64,000 bases of DNA, from NCBI GenBank assembly GCA_018340805.1, contig JACMZG010000008.1:53397904-53461903 (forward strand). Reading direction: 5' to 3'. Position 1 is the first letter of the stretch, and each line of letters opens with the position of its first letter. This stretch comes from Microvelia longipes. Lineage: Eukaryota > Arthropoda > Insecta > Hemiptera > Veliidae. This document shows positions 12,801 to 28,100 of the stretch, one piece after another. A program made the position numbers and the translations under genes. The notes beneath the pieces are model-generated. The model made no database searches. It was not told the origin of the DNA and worked only from the letters and a program-made list of their open reading frames with translations.

Positions 12801-15800
12801 AACTAAAACTTTGGGGTCTATTTTTAATCTTAAATTAGAGCTGTGATTGTGAGCTCGACCCAGGCCTGACACTACAGCACATCTTATACTCGGCTCAGGA
12901 CGGTTTTCTCTCCTCATTAGACTGTAACAGTAAAATAATAGTCAAATATTAAACTAATATACAGGTACAATATACAGGTCACACTAAAGAGTACATATGA
13001 TAGAAATACATATTGATGGATCAATAAACTAAATCAATAACAATAACACAAACAGAAAAACACAACTCATGAATTAGTAGAACTATGAAATTCTAAAGTA
13101 ATGAATTATTAAAAATAATAGTAATTAAAAGTAGAAGGGCTTATAAAAATCGTTTTAATAATAAAAAATCAATAGATTATCAAGTATTACTCGTAACTTA
13201 TTTTTCCTGTAATTTTTTCAAGGGAAATGCGCTAAAATCAATAAAGATAAACACTAACTGAGATTGAAACTAGTGCAAAAACTGTGCGCACTGTTAATTT
13301 GAGAGCAATACTTTTGTATAACCAACAGGAAATGAGAAAAATGTAACCAAATGAAACCAAGAAAAAATGAGTAACAAGTAGTGCTTGATAATTGAGTAAC
13401 GCCTCCAGTTATAAAGCAGTAACCAGAACCTTAAGCAAGAAATGGATTGTTAAGCACAGAAACACGCATTCCAAAAGAAATTCGCCCTGCACCATAATTC
13501 TTTTGCATCAGCAAAGTTATTTGAAAAACAAATATTGTTCTAAGAAATATAATATTATTCCTCTAGGCAGAAGCAGACCAAAAAGCAGAACCAAAAAGGC
13601 CCAAGGAGGGTTTGGCCTAAAAGGCCCGAAACCTACAATTTGGGCCTCATGGGGGGGAGTATATAATGCTTCTCAGAGGAGTGTACTTTTAACTAGAGTA
13701 GTATCAATGATTATAGCAAGCTTAACTTAATTTATTTAATTTTATTTTCATATTTAATAAAAATTAAATAAAAAAAATACTTTATTTAAACAGATTAAAA
13801 TAAATTTAAGTAAATAAGAAAGTAAATATAAAATAAACAAGTAAAACTTAAGTTTATTCATTTAAATAATTTTTTTTAACTAAACTAGTTTTTGTTTAAT
13901 CTTTAGGGTCCTTTTGTGCTGCTCTAGGGCCATGGTCAAGAATTTTAAAGGCCCTTTGAGGCCCTAACCTTCCGTTTGGGACCTTTAAAGGTCCAAGCTT
14001 AAAGAATGGGGGCCTTAAAGGACCTAAATTTAGGTAACTAATTGTGAATATTTTTAAGTACTTTAAAAACATATTTCTCTAGGCGCACTTTAGGCCCTAC
14101 CTCAGAGTATTAGGCCCCTTTGACTCTTGTGTTATGCATATATTAAATATGTTAATTTTTTTTAATATTTGTTGTTTTTTCTATAAGTTTATTTTTGGCT
14201 GAGGGGCCAAGGAGGGCTGACTACCTCGCCCTCAATGGCCAGTCTGCCCCTGCTACTAGGCCTTTAAGAGTGTTTTTTTTCTTATATACTGCATTTATAT
14301 TTCCTGTCGAGTGAAGCGACAAGATAAATATTGCTAAGGATGAGAAAAAAATAATTCACACTTATGTAACATATTCTTTTTTTCAGAGGTAGGTGACGAT
14401 AAAAAAAACATAAAAAAAATAAAATTTTAAGAAACACTCTTTAGGGATAAGAAATGAAAATGCTGTGTCGTAATCTTTTTTATGTAATTAATACATTTTC
14501 ACAGGGATTTAGATTTAACTGTTAAGAGTAGTATTGCATTAATAATAAATATACTAAAACAACTTTGATTAAGTCTTTTATGATAACATCAAGACTATTA
14601 ATAACAATATATTTTAAATGTTGAATCTTTAATAATTAAATTTCTACGCTTAATATTTCCTTTACAGAGTGGTAAAATTTTAACTAAAATAGAGAATTGT
14701 AAGAAGCTAATAGAGTGGAATTTCAAAGGAAACACTACATATCTAAGTTAATGTTTCATAGAAATTAACTTTAATCTAAAGTCGCTGAACATCAATTCAA
14801 ACATTTAAAGATGTTAAGATTACAAACGATGAGAGATAAACCAACAAGTTTGAATTCATAGATATGATTAAGATATTCATCTTAAAATGTAACACGTTTT
14901 ACTCATAAACTTTATCGCATTATAAAATCCCTTCATAGGAGAGTTGGAAGCGAAGAGAATATGTGATAACTCTCGTTAATAGACTAACACAACTTTCGAG
15001 AGTTTAGTAACTGTTAATAATTTAATTAGTCATTTAATCATGACAATATAAAGGATATGGGATGAAAGAAACAAATTTTTTAGACTTAAAAGAACAGGAA
15101 ATGGAAATGAATACGTAACAAGAATGTGAGAGAAGTTTAACATCATAACATACAACGTACGGAAAAGAAAACTAAGAATTAGAATAATATATGCACACTC
15201 AGTTATTTTAGAAAACAATGACTAATGCATGTAAAGAACACAACATAAAATGAACACTTTACACCAGTGTAGTCCTATTAATAAAGAACATTTTAAAAGA
15301 AATGAGGAGGAAATGTATTAAATATTTTATCAAATGTATTACTCGGGACCCGCCCTTAAAGCAAATTCTCTTTACGTAAAGAGGGGCAAAAATAACTTTA
15401 ACATGTAGATCCAAGACAGAACATAACAAATTCATAATTACACTTTTAAAACAAAGTTGTTTTGGTTGTGTTTTTGCATTCTAATATACATTAATACATG
15501 TATATATTTATAAACTAGTAAAACAACAGCAAGCACATTGATGAGCAGAGAATTAACAAAGAATTTTGACGTTTCCTCATTTATACCGTAGGTAAAGTAT
15601 AGTGTTGCAAAAATTCAGAAAAACGGGATTTCACTTGAAATATCCGTTCCAGGCGTTTTAAGCCTTCTGGGTGGTTTTCACAAAGTTATCTGTTTGTATG
15701 TTTGTGTTTTTTGGGGGTAGTGTCTGTTACTATCGTAGCTTCAAGCGAATTTATAATAGAGAGTTTGAACTTGGTGCAATAATCAATATTTGGGTTTAGT

Positions 15801-18800
15801 TGCGCTATCAGGGGAAATAATTTTTCATGGTGTCATTAACCTGCAATAATGACTTAAAAATTTAGAAAATTCAAAAAACGTGAAAACATGTTTTGATCCT
15901 TTTGAAATTTAGCATGCATGTAGACATAAAAAGACAAACAAATGTGTCAAGTTTCATCTCATTACACCATTAGTTCAAATTTTTCAAATGACTTATACGT
16001 TTTATACAAATTAAATAAATAATTTAATAAATAAAAAATAATCTAATTGAGTTGCAATTTAGTACAAGAGTATCCCTTTATGTAATAAATAAGCATACTA
16101 AGTTCATCTCATTACGGCAAGTATATCTACGGGTTTTGATGGATCATAAAAGTTAAGCAGCAGCATGGACTGGTCTTAGGGAATAAAACTAATGAATTAT
16201 GTAGGACAAACGCAGCGAGTCCGAAAACAGGTTGCAGCATAAATATTGGAACTATTATACTCTAACGACGAGCGAAGCGATTCAAAAAAGTAGTTAAAAT
16301 GAGCGTAGAGAATCCGATGTGGCGATGAAAAGATACGGGTACCCCATACCAGATTTTTAATCTTAACTAAAGGATAATGTTACTTAAGATTCAGTTTTTA
16401 CAAAAGCTTCCAAAAAGTCAAGAAAAAAGCCATTAAAGAGTGGCTTCTGTCAAAGGAAGAATTAGTCCCTGAATTATTGACAATAATTAAATAAATATCT
16501 ATTAACAATTATATTATTTATTATATCATTTTTTATATTTTTACCATTCTAATACTTTTTAATATGTTTAATCAAATCTCTATCTTTCTACAAATTATTT
16601 ATTTGACAATAACCTTTTGTGCACAAGAGCAGCTGGGCACATTCCACTCTCCGTATAACATAATCAGATGCCAGAGGCATTTCTGTTAATGCGATTGATG
16701 TCCCTTAGTCTTATTCTAGATATTGCTAAAAATGTACCTAGTATTAAAAGAATTTTTTTTTTATTTTATTTTTTGTGTACGATAATTTATAAAAGGGAAA
16801 TAAAGATTTATTATTATTATTTAAGAACCAAGAACAGGTTAAGCATAAGCAAACTAATGCTAATAAAGTTATTTTGTGATGAAAGAATTTTGTACGATTG
16901 TCGAGTTGTTGTACAAAATTATTTAAGAGAAAATTATTCTCGAGTCGTTGTACAATGCAAATTATTCCTTTCTTCCCTATGTGCTGAAAAGGAATGCATC
17001 TAATGGCGCATTAAATTTAAATAAATCTAAATAGTAGATAAAAGCCACTCATTAGATCTTACAATCATTTGAAGAACTAAATTGTTTCTTTCTTTTAGCA
17101 TGTAATGCATATGACAGTCACTGTCTATAAACCTTAGTAGAATATCAAAAAATCTCATATAACGAAAAAGTCAAACTACAGTTCTCTAGATAAGGAACAG
17201 GCAAACAAGGAGAAAAAACTCATAAGAGAGGAACGAGTGATAAAAATGATACACATCTTGAATACATATAGGGGATATAGGTGTCGGTATAAAACATTGA
17301 TAAAGAAGGTGAAAACAAATAAGATATACAACATTCAGAGTCTGAAATGATTAAACACCAAACAATAATGAATGGAATATATTCGATAACCCAAACCAAT
17401 TCTTTATCCAAAATCATTTGTTATCTTATAAATATAACTGTATTAAATTTATTTCAGTAATTAAACAGGTATTTTAATTACTAAACAGATACATATAAAA
17501 TTATAAATAAAAGCTAAACAGGATTTTACTATAGAACAATATAAAAGTTTTCAACATATCTAACACTCACAGGCACATAAGTCTGATATATTACCTATCC
17601 TATCCCAAACCCTATCTTTTTATACTTAATTTTACATCCGTATATCAAAATCCATAAAATGAAACAAATAAGATAAAAGAAAGATTAGATATAAAAAAGA
17701 AAATAAAAAGGAGTAGTCAAAGACTCTATGTCTCTCAATAGAATACATTATAAATAAAAATCTATCATTTCTTTGAAAAGAATGGTGCTACCTTAACTCA
17801 TTGAAAGGTTTCTTATATCTTTTAAATATATTGAGCACAGCATATAAGAAAGATAAGAAAAAAGTCAACACAGGAAATGCATTTCAAATACTATGAATGC
17901 ATCTTCTATTCCATTATATTTACTGTTTATTGAATCCAAATAAAAATATGTTGAATAGGTTTCTATTCAACAAGTTTCTAATGTAGAGAATATATCTTTT
18001 ATATAAGCATGTATTATATTTATTTATAATGGATATAAAATAATAATATGTCTTTAAGATAAGTGTAAAAATTGCATAAACCTATTAGTGCCCAGCGATG
18101 CCATATAGCATTGCAAAGCCTTCAGTCATATTTTACTCTATTCGACAAATATGATTGATATGTTGTTTACTAATTTTAAAATAAGAAGGTTAGTTTAAAT
18201 CCTGAATATTAAAATTTGATTATAGGAAAATTAATCTTTAGTGCGTAAGCCTGCTGAAAATGAATAAACATATTGATTTCATCTACCTATACAAACTCTG
18301 TGAGGGTGAGTACTAATTGTAAGTTAAGTTAAGTTACTAAGTTGCTAATTGTAGAATCCAGAATGATCAATTTATAGTACGAAATAAGTTTTAAAGAAAG
18401 ATCATAACAATTCCTGTCAAAAAGTGCATGTGAATGTCAATGATGCCATATGGCATTGCTGGGCACTCGGTGACGTTAAGTATTTGGGAAACCCGAGGAG
18501 TAATTTTTTTTATTAAAAAATTTGATATTAAAACTAATTTATGTATGTTTTAAATTTCTACACCAGGTATAAACGTCCTGGATGCTATTGACTTTTAATT
18601 CAAGATGATGCTGATGAGGAAGATGTGATCATTTAAGGAAGATGTAATTCAGTAAATATAAACAAAAATAATAGACATCATACACTATTCAACATATGCA
18701 TGGACATATAAACGACATATACATGGATTTATTGATCATGTTATACAATAATATACACCTATTAGGCGTTTACTTTTTAATTTGTGTTTTTGTACATGGT

Positions 18801-21800
18801 TTATGTGATAAATATAAATGTACTGTTTTCTTATAAAAGGTCGTTTTGGTACTAAAAATCGGGTACGGGGGGACCTCGGAATTTTTCATTTTCACATCAG
18901 ATTCGCTACGCTATCCTTCCTACTTCGGACACGCTTCGCTTGTCGTCAGTATATAAAATTCACCAAACTTGCACTGCAATACGTCGGACTCGTTTCGCTT
19001 GTCCTTAAATAGTAAATATATTCGTTTCATTCTAAGAGGTTACCCATACAGCACTGACCACGCTTAATGCTGCTTATCTTTTATGATCCACCAAAAATCA
19101 TAGATATACTTGTCATATTAAAACGAAACTTTGTGTACTTATTCATTATGTAAATGTGCATTCCTGTACCGAATTGGATTATTTTCCGATTTTTTAACAT
19201 TTTCTTAAAAAACGTACACAAGTCAATTGATAAAAATTGAACTGATTCTGATAATGAGATGAAACTTGGCACTAAGTTATTTTTGCTGAGTCATTATTGC
19301 GTGGTAATAACGTCATATAAAAATTCTGAATAGCACAACTACAGCTATAGACCGATTTTTGTAAGTTTCAACTCTCTATCATAAATACACTAGGAGCTAC
19401 GATGATAACAGACACACACACACTTACATACAGACAAACAACTTCGTAAAAACCACTCAACAGGTCTTACAAACACCTGAAACGGATAATTCTAGAGATA
19501 TACCGGTTTCAAATTTTTTTCAAACACAAAAATACGTATAAATGAGGAAAAGTACAACTTATATAAATAACACAGCTTATGCATGTCGAGTACCTTGAAA
19601 TTGCCCAAGTGTCTATATATCTACAATATAATTATTAATTAAAGATTAATTAAATCAAGTAATTGTTGTGAACAAGCATGAGTTAAACAAAATACTGTTT
19701 TATAAACCAGTATGATATCGAGTCAATCGATATCATACTTAAAAGAGAGCACACTTTTAAGATATGATGATAGGGCCAAGTAGATATTTTTAATAATATT
19801 ATATAGAAAATGTTAAATCATAAGCCGAGAGTAAGTACCGACCAGTTTATATTACTCCAAAAGTACGAAATAACATAAACTAAATAAAACATATTTAAAA
19901 TAGCCTGATAAAAACACGCCCATACTGACTGACAGACCACTTGGTCGAAACCACTCGGTTCAGGAAGTTTGCGAAACATCTGAAACGAATAGTTAAGGGG
20001 AAATCATGCTTCGAATGTTTAGAGAAAACGCATTACTTTTCGCAAGTATCTACGGTATATAAAAGGAAAAGAAAAAATGTAATAAAATCTCTTTAAACCT
20101 AATAATCAGGAAATTAAATTTTTAATATTATTAAAGAATCAGAAGAGTATTGAAAGGAGTATTGGGGACACATACCACTCTTCAATATCATATTTCATTT
20201 TTTAATAAATGTAAGAATGTCATTCGACAAAAATTGAGCAATTTTTAATAACAACATGAAACTTGGCACACTTGTAGGTCTTTCAGAGTACTACATGCAT
20301 GCCACGTTTCTCTTTGATTTGGTCATTTTTGCGAGTTTAATGATATTTTTAATTTTGTAAAAAATAGTCATGATGATTTTAGGGAAAACGCCAATACACG
20401 TAAACATCGTGACTTTTGAACCAAGTTTTACCACTCTAGTATGAAGACACATACAGACCTTCGATGATTACATACACATACAGACAGATAACTTGGTAAA
20501 AGCCACTCCGGACTTCTTAAATCATCAAAAACAGACGACTCAGGTGAAATTATACGGTTCCTAGTTCAACTAGATAGTAGTTAGTCTCACTAGTCCTTAC
20601 ATCCGACGGTATAAATAAGCAAAATTTAAAATATACAAAAACAAATTAATAGAGGGTAGTTCATACCACATTACAACAAGGAAACAAAGAAAATTTTAGT
20701 GATTAGATAATTGAGAAGAATAATTAAATATAATTAGTAAAATCATAAAAATGCATGAAAAGTTAAAACATATTAACTATAAAGTAAAATTGCAGACTTA
20801 TGTGTTACAAAGTAACAATCAGGGAATAGAATCCTTATCATAGACATGTTTTAAATTCTTGCTTGAAATCACCAGTAGTATATTTACCACATAATGACAT
20901 AAAGCATTTGAGCCAATGGTAATATTATTAAATACATATTTTGAGGCAACTTAATAATAATAGGTACGTAACTAAGCTGTGACTTATAACATCAAACAAC
21001 AAATTCCGTCTTTTCGGAGAGGTGAATCTCTTTATGTTGTCCAAAATCTCCGTTAAGTTGGGCAGTCTGCTCCAAGCCCTTAACGGAGATTTTGGACAAC
21101 ATATTGGAGACTCACCTCTCCGGCACAGTTGATGGCGCAAGCCGAAAGCCGGCTCTGCTAAATAATACAGATATTCTTGTGGAAAAGACGGAATTTGTAG
21201 TTTGATGTAAGAATAATAATTATTTACACACCAAGAGAGTAAAGAATGCTATTATTTCTGTGAGCAGTTAGTTTGTTCTTGAGGCAAAGTCGATGTATTT
21301 ATGTGTTTAACACCTGAGGCGAAGCAGAGAGAGGTATTGCGAAGAAAGAAAGCATTTCACGCCCAACGTGCATTCAAATAATTGAGACAACATAAGGTGC
21401 ATTACAAGATTCCAGACGATGACGTCATTTAATTATTATCATATTCTTATTTTCAAACTTTTTGTTGTATTTTAGTTTAAAAATTGTTAGATCGGACCCA
21501 TCTAATTTTGAGGGTGCTGCACCTAATAGAATACAAAAGTTATGATCCAAACAACTTCTTTTGACCTGAAACGGATTTTGAACCAATACATTTTTTTCGT
21601 TCAGGTCCCCATCATAAATTTTGGGTGTGCCACCAAAAATTATCGGGTGTTACCAATTAAGTGGTTACCAAAAATTGATCGGTCTCTTTTATAAATTAGA
21701 GGCTCCGTATCGTTCCGTCGACAAATCATTCGTCGACAATCATTCCATCGACAATCATTCGTCGACAAATCATTGCGTCGACAAATCATTCCATCGACAA

Positions 21801-22279
21801 ATAGTTGAGTTGCGACGACTGATTTGTCGACGGAACGAATCGGTTGTTTGCGTCGACAAGCATTCATCGACAATCATTCCGTCGACAAGTTATTTGTCGA
21901 CGGAACGATTTGTCGACGCTGATCTGTCGATGGAATGATTTTGTCGACGGAACGAATCGGGTTGTTGCGTCGACAAATCATTCCGTCGACAAATCACTCC
22001 GTCGACAAATAACTTGTCGATGCAATGATTTGTCGACGAACGAAATCGGGTTGTGCGTCGACAAATCATCCCATCGACCCAGATCACTGCGTCGACAAAT
22101 CGTTTCCGTCGACAAATACTGTTGAGTTCTATTTTTGCAATCCCACCTGTATTGTTCAATTGTCTACTTGCATTATGTCAGGCGTTTTAAATTATTTTTA
22201 AAGACTGTGATAGGACAACTAATATTATTGTGAATATGAAGATATAATTTTCTATGATTAATATATTACATAACATTAT

Positions 22280-22311
<32 letters not shown>

Positions 22312-22315
22312 TATT

Positions 22316-22369
<54 letters not shown>

Positions 22370-25068
22370 ATAATATTATAGATATACAAATATATACTAA
22401 TTAGGAAGTGATAAAAACCTAATTTTTTTTAGAGATTGTCTACCAAGATCTATTTAAAAATTTTGATTTCACATACTTTATTTATAATATATAAACAAGA
22501 AATTAACTTCTTAAAATTTACGTTTATAGTTTTGTTAATAATTAAATATATCTGTTAATCGTAACTGCGCTTTTACGTTTAACATTGCGGTCGTGTTGGA
22601 TGTTGAACTGAAAGTAGCATTACTATTTGTATTGCTCATTACTAAAAAATGAAAATGATTTTTTCCTTTTTTAGTAATAAGGGGGAGCAATAAATTCTCT
22701 ACTCTGCTTTGTTCCACTTCTTCTCCTGCCTTACATTTCAAAGGTATCAATTAACAATACATCTAAACACTGAAGGTCTACAGATTTGTCGACGGAACGA
22801 ACCGGGTTGTTGCGTCGACAAATCATCCGTCGACAAATCATTGCATCGACAAGTTATTTGTCGACGGAGTGATTTGTCGACGGATGATTGTCGATGGAAT
22901 GATTTTGTCGACGGAACGAACCGGTTGTGGCGTCGACAAACATTCCGTCGACAAATTCACTCCGTCGACAAAATCAGCATCGACAGTTATTTTCGCGGAG
23001 TGATTTGTCGACGGAATGATTTGTCGTGGAATGATTTGTCGAGGAACGAAACGAGTTGTTGCGATCGCAAATCATCCGTCGACAAATCACTCGACGACAA
23101 ATCATTGCATCGACAAGTTATTTGTGACGAGTGATTTGTCGACGGAATGATTGTCGACGCAACAACTCGTTCGTTCCGTCGACAAATTTTTTCCGTCGAG
23201 CGACGGAGTGATTTTGTCGACGAATAATTTGTCGACGGAACGACATCACACCAATTTAGAGGATACAGCTCCAAAATAATGGATATAATTTGCTCCATTC
23301 TGAATAATAGGAAACACTTTTTATTCTCAATGAAGATAAATTGCTCTTTACTCCCTAAAAACTAGTCAACAAACTTCATTTTATACACTGTCTGGAAAAA
23401 AATCTACTTATTGTTTGTATTCCAAATACAAGAGTCTAAAACGCAACGAAAGAAACGAGTTATTTATTCACTCTTAAATATATATACTTAATTAAATTAC
23501 TTAACTCATTGAAACAATAAATAATAGTTAAAGACAGGAGGATAATTGTACCATTGCTTCATCCCATCCTAAGTAAAAGTAAGCTCCACATTCATCTCAA
23601 CGAAAAAAAAATGTACAAATGTAAAAAAATATTAAATATTTGGTGAAGCAAACAAATCAAATAAAAAGCAGCACATAATTACATACTAAAAAGAACAAGA
23701 CAAATATTATGTAAAAAAATAAAGCAACATTTCTCATTTTTAAATAAATACTGAAACAAACAACATACTTATACCCACATATTTTTAATTTCAACTTTGC
23801 CCAAGCTATTTTTAATACATATTTTTACCAGGTATACATATTTTCTGCAGTAATTTCACAAATTAAAACCACATCAAAGAAGAAAAAAATCATTTTTTTA
23901 TTATTATTTGATGAAAAAAGTATGTTCATACTTTTAGTATAGTTAAAAAAATACACAAGAAAAAAGGATAATATTAAAAAAAACTTTAAGGGCATATAGG
24001 AACGGGGTGTTTTAATTTATTTTCTTATGGTAGCCGCAATTTTTAGTTAATATACCAAAACCCTTAAACCTTATACTAGACCGCAGTTTTTTAAACAGTT
24101 AGTTATAATTTGCCAAGAGCCCTTAGAACTCTGCTCTTTACCATAATATTTGTTTAGATTTTTTGTGTGTTTTACGGATTAACATTTTATTTTTAACTTT
24201 TCTTTCTTTTTTTCCTTTAAACTCCCTATTTTTTAAACAACTTCTATTATCAGTTTTTTTAGAATAACTAACAAGTAAACATAAATTTTTAATTCTTTTT
24301 TTTACATAAGAAAACATTTTAAAAAACATTAATAAAAAAAATAAGTTAAATATTATTTGTTAAAATAATTGTACTTTAAGTTGTGTTTTCTGTTCTTTTT
24401 AAAATTTTTATTTTATAAATTTTTTATTTAAAATAAACTAAATTAACATTTAAATAAGAAAAAATTACATCGAGTAGCTGAGTTAAAAAAGAATTTATGT
24501 GGGAGCATTTTAATTGAAAATTACAATAAAATGATTTCCAAAAAGTGGCATTATTAAACATGCCATTTAAAACGAATATAGTTTGTTTCATAAAAACATT
24601 CTGTATTTTGTTTCGTTGATTTCACAAGATGTGATTCGTAAATTTTAAATTATCGGCTTTGTCTGATAAAGTACAATTTATAAAATGAAAATACTAAATT
24701 CAATTCATTTATACTAACGGTTTTCCATCCATCATTTTCTTGGGTATTCTATCCTCTTTCATGGGTGCCACATGCCCCAGACATCGAATCTGACCTGATT
24801 TGTCGAAGCTTATGATATCTGTTGATCGTAAAGGTTCTTAATTTCTTGATTAGTGCGAATCCTCCAACCTAAATTCTTACAAATTGCTCCGAAGATCTTT
24901 CTTAATATTTTCCGCTCCCATCTACGTAACTTCTCTACATTTTTAGTTAGGGTCCAACAAATAGGTGGCCGAGGGTCGGATTACTCTCTTATACACCATG
25001 AGCTTGGTAATACGGCACAGTTCATGTGATCTAAAGATGGATTGGAGAGCAAAATAACTTCTGTTTCA

Positions 25069-25135
<67 letters not shown>

Positions 25136-28100
25136 ATATATATTGTGTTGTGTGTGTGTGTGTGTGTGTGTTGTGTGTGTGTGTGGTGTGGGAAGTGTAT
25201 GTGTGAAGTGTGATGTGATATATGTGATGTTTTTGATAGTGTGATCAAGTATGAGTTATAAAAAATTTAATATAACGTTAATTTAATTTATTTTAAATAA
25301 TAAATTTATAAAAATACAAATCAATGATCTTCATTGATTGACCTGCATACATTGTCCAGTTAATTACCATTAATCTTATTCTTCTCAAGTTTCTGATAAC
25401 AACAGCATTAGTAGTTATCTAAAATATTAAATAATTGTCTTCGATTGGCTGTATTATTAGATGTAAGGATTTCATAATACAATAGTCATGACCACATGTG
25501 TTAGTCCCAGACACATAAACCGTACTAAATGTAATTATTCGTCCCTCTATTAATTTTCTCAATGAATTGTAGGCGGGCTGTTCACGCGCGAATTTCCTTT
25601 AAAATCCTAGGACGCTTCTTCGCTATATATTCTTTGCTTGTTTTCGTTTCATGCTTCATAACTTGAGCAGAAACATTACTACTAGTTACTAATTTTTTTA
25701 ACTAATTGCTTACTGAAAGAAATCTTAACATTCTTCTACCTGACCTAAACGAACTAAATTAAACTGAATGCTTAATCAGCTAGACTAACGTTTCTCAACT
25801 CTAGTGATACGCGATCCAAAACATTTGATGAGAAATACTCCACGACACAATTCTTCAACCTCAAATATAAGCAAGTTTTTGGAGGCTCGTTATTTTATTT
25901 TGAATGATGGCCAAATTTAATAAATAAAATAAGTATTTACAGCGTACTGTATTACTAGAATAGTAAAGTATTATTTGCTTTTATAACATTTAATATAATT
26001 GTCCACAGTTCCTTATTTCGTTGGAGCACGAAACAAATTAAAAATTAGCGAGCGCAGCGAGTCAGACATATTTTCTCATATTTTAGGGGATCTACGGGTT
26101 TTCTTCAAGTTGGGTCTTTGACAGCCTGACCTCCGATCAGAATTTACCTTTATTCAAATTTTATTTTTAAAACTGGCTACTAGAAAGCCCTTCAAAAATT
26201 CTAGAAAGGGCAACGTCACAATTACCCTTTCCCTTTATGTATATTTATACATAATTAACTAGAAAATAATGGGTTTTTTCGAAATATACATTTTGAAAAA
26301 TTTTATTTAAAAAAAAATAAACTATTTTAAAACTATTACAATGTTTTTTAATAGGTAAATAAATAGTGTCTCCACTAAATTTACATGAGAGTTAACTTTC
26401 TGCCGCATCCGGCCATCAACAGTCATTCTTAGAGTGCTAAAACGATCGTTAGAAAAATTACTTTAATCTTTCTACTATTAAAAACTATAAAAATTGGAAA
26501 GTGATCGATCTGAACTATAGTTCTTAGCACTTTTGACAATAACTGATGATGGCCGGATGCGAAAGAAGGTTAAATCCTAAGTAAATTTATTAATACACAA
26601 TTTAGTGGAGAGACTACTTATTTACCTATTATTTTATCACTCCACGGAGCAGCTGTGGAGCAACCAACCATATTTGTTGATTTATTTATCAATACTTATG
26701 GAAGACTCATGCTTAAAGAATTACTTTATTCAATTTAAAATAAAGACAACAAAAGAAAAACAAAGAAATTTTATATACATATATATAGGGAAACTAACCG
26801 CCACTAAAAGGGTTTTATGCGTAAATCGATACAGAGTCAGTCAGCTTGAGGTAATAAATATTACTAGGAAACAAAAATAGATAAAACTGCCGCCGGAGCT
26901 GAGAAAGAGCCTGGTGGAGACAACTTGCCAATTCAAGGCCTAATGGAAGCGATATTGCGGTATTCCGCCAAAATTAGTGCTCTCTAAACAACTTCTTTTG
27001 GTCTGAAATCGATTTCTAGCCTCTGAAAACATTTTTAATGGGCTAAACAAAAATGTTGGGGGTCCCCCGTCCCGCATAAAGTATAGAAAAATATATTTGG
27101 TCCACATTATAAATTTAGGAGATGCCTTCCATAAATGAAAAAACTTTGTTTCATATGATATAGGGGCTCTAACTCTAATTATAGCAAACATTTTTTTGTG
27201 TCAAGAGAGAAATTTAAAATTTAAAAAACGGTCTTCTTTACTCCCTAAGAACTTGTCATTAAACTTCACATTATATCGTATGGAGATGAAATTTTAAACT
27301 ACGCTTTGAACTCTTCAATCCGGAAGCATTCCTCTATTATGAAGCCATCCAGGACAAACAATTTTAAAGAAAATCCAGTTTTAAATCACAAATATTTTAG
27401 CTTTCTTAGTAGGTTATTTTATAGTCATCTACAACTTGAATTAATCAATTGAATAGTCATCATTGTAGTCAACTATTCATTATTGAATAGTCATCTACGA
27501 AATTGAAGAAATTTCTAAACTACAGTGATTCTTAATTTCAATTGAGAATCTAACAGCACTAACAGCTAGACTCCAATATTCTCTAAAAACATTTATTAAA
27601 CCCTGATGCGCGCTACTATTTGGAAAACGACAGTGAGGACAAGACAATCTCAGCAAGAGAAAAAGTCTACTTCACTAGCCTATTTAAAATGAAGGACAAC
27701 AAATTAAAGAGTGCAGCCTCTATTGCTAAGCATCACTAGAAACTCCGGCAAGCCCCGGGGCACTTCTACAAAAACTTTTTACTCGGAATCCCAACTCTGT
27801 ACTTTACACCCATCACAACTTACTTCTTCTTACTCGTATAAAATAAAAACTTAAATATTTCAATGGATTACTTTAAGAGAAATAAAATACTTGAAAACTT
27901 TCACAAGAATAAAACTTAAATTAAATCATAACATTAATAAAAAGTTTAAATCATATTTTTTCCAACTTAATTCAATTTTGATGTTCAAAAATCCATTAAA
28001 ACGAAGGAACAGGACTGTACCAAGATTTATTTTCAAACAAAGCTGAAGCAACTAATAAACAGACTGGCTTCAATAACCTCTTAATATTAGGCATTATTAC

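Noticed and set aside
13392..13730. 112-codon plus-strand open frame
   Set aside because: It crosses the left border of a hAT-type element (13568), so it joins unrelated sequences.
21711..23250. CRISPR-like look of the GTCGAC array
   Set aside because: There are no unique spacers, unit spacing is irregular, orientation alternates, and the genome is clearly eukaryotic.
21621..23298. Several open frames of 70-140 codons on both strands rich in Cys-Arg-Arg-Asn and Val-Asp-Lys
   Set aside because: They are translations of the GTCGAC minisatellite units in both orientations. There is no conserved domain, and every frame shows the same repeat.
26880..26945. Possible LINE scrap ([18 protein letters not shown] reading)
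   Set aside because: The resemblance to the LINE 'APG-D-IP-ELL' motif is only a few residues, with no supporting flanking reading.
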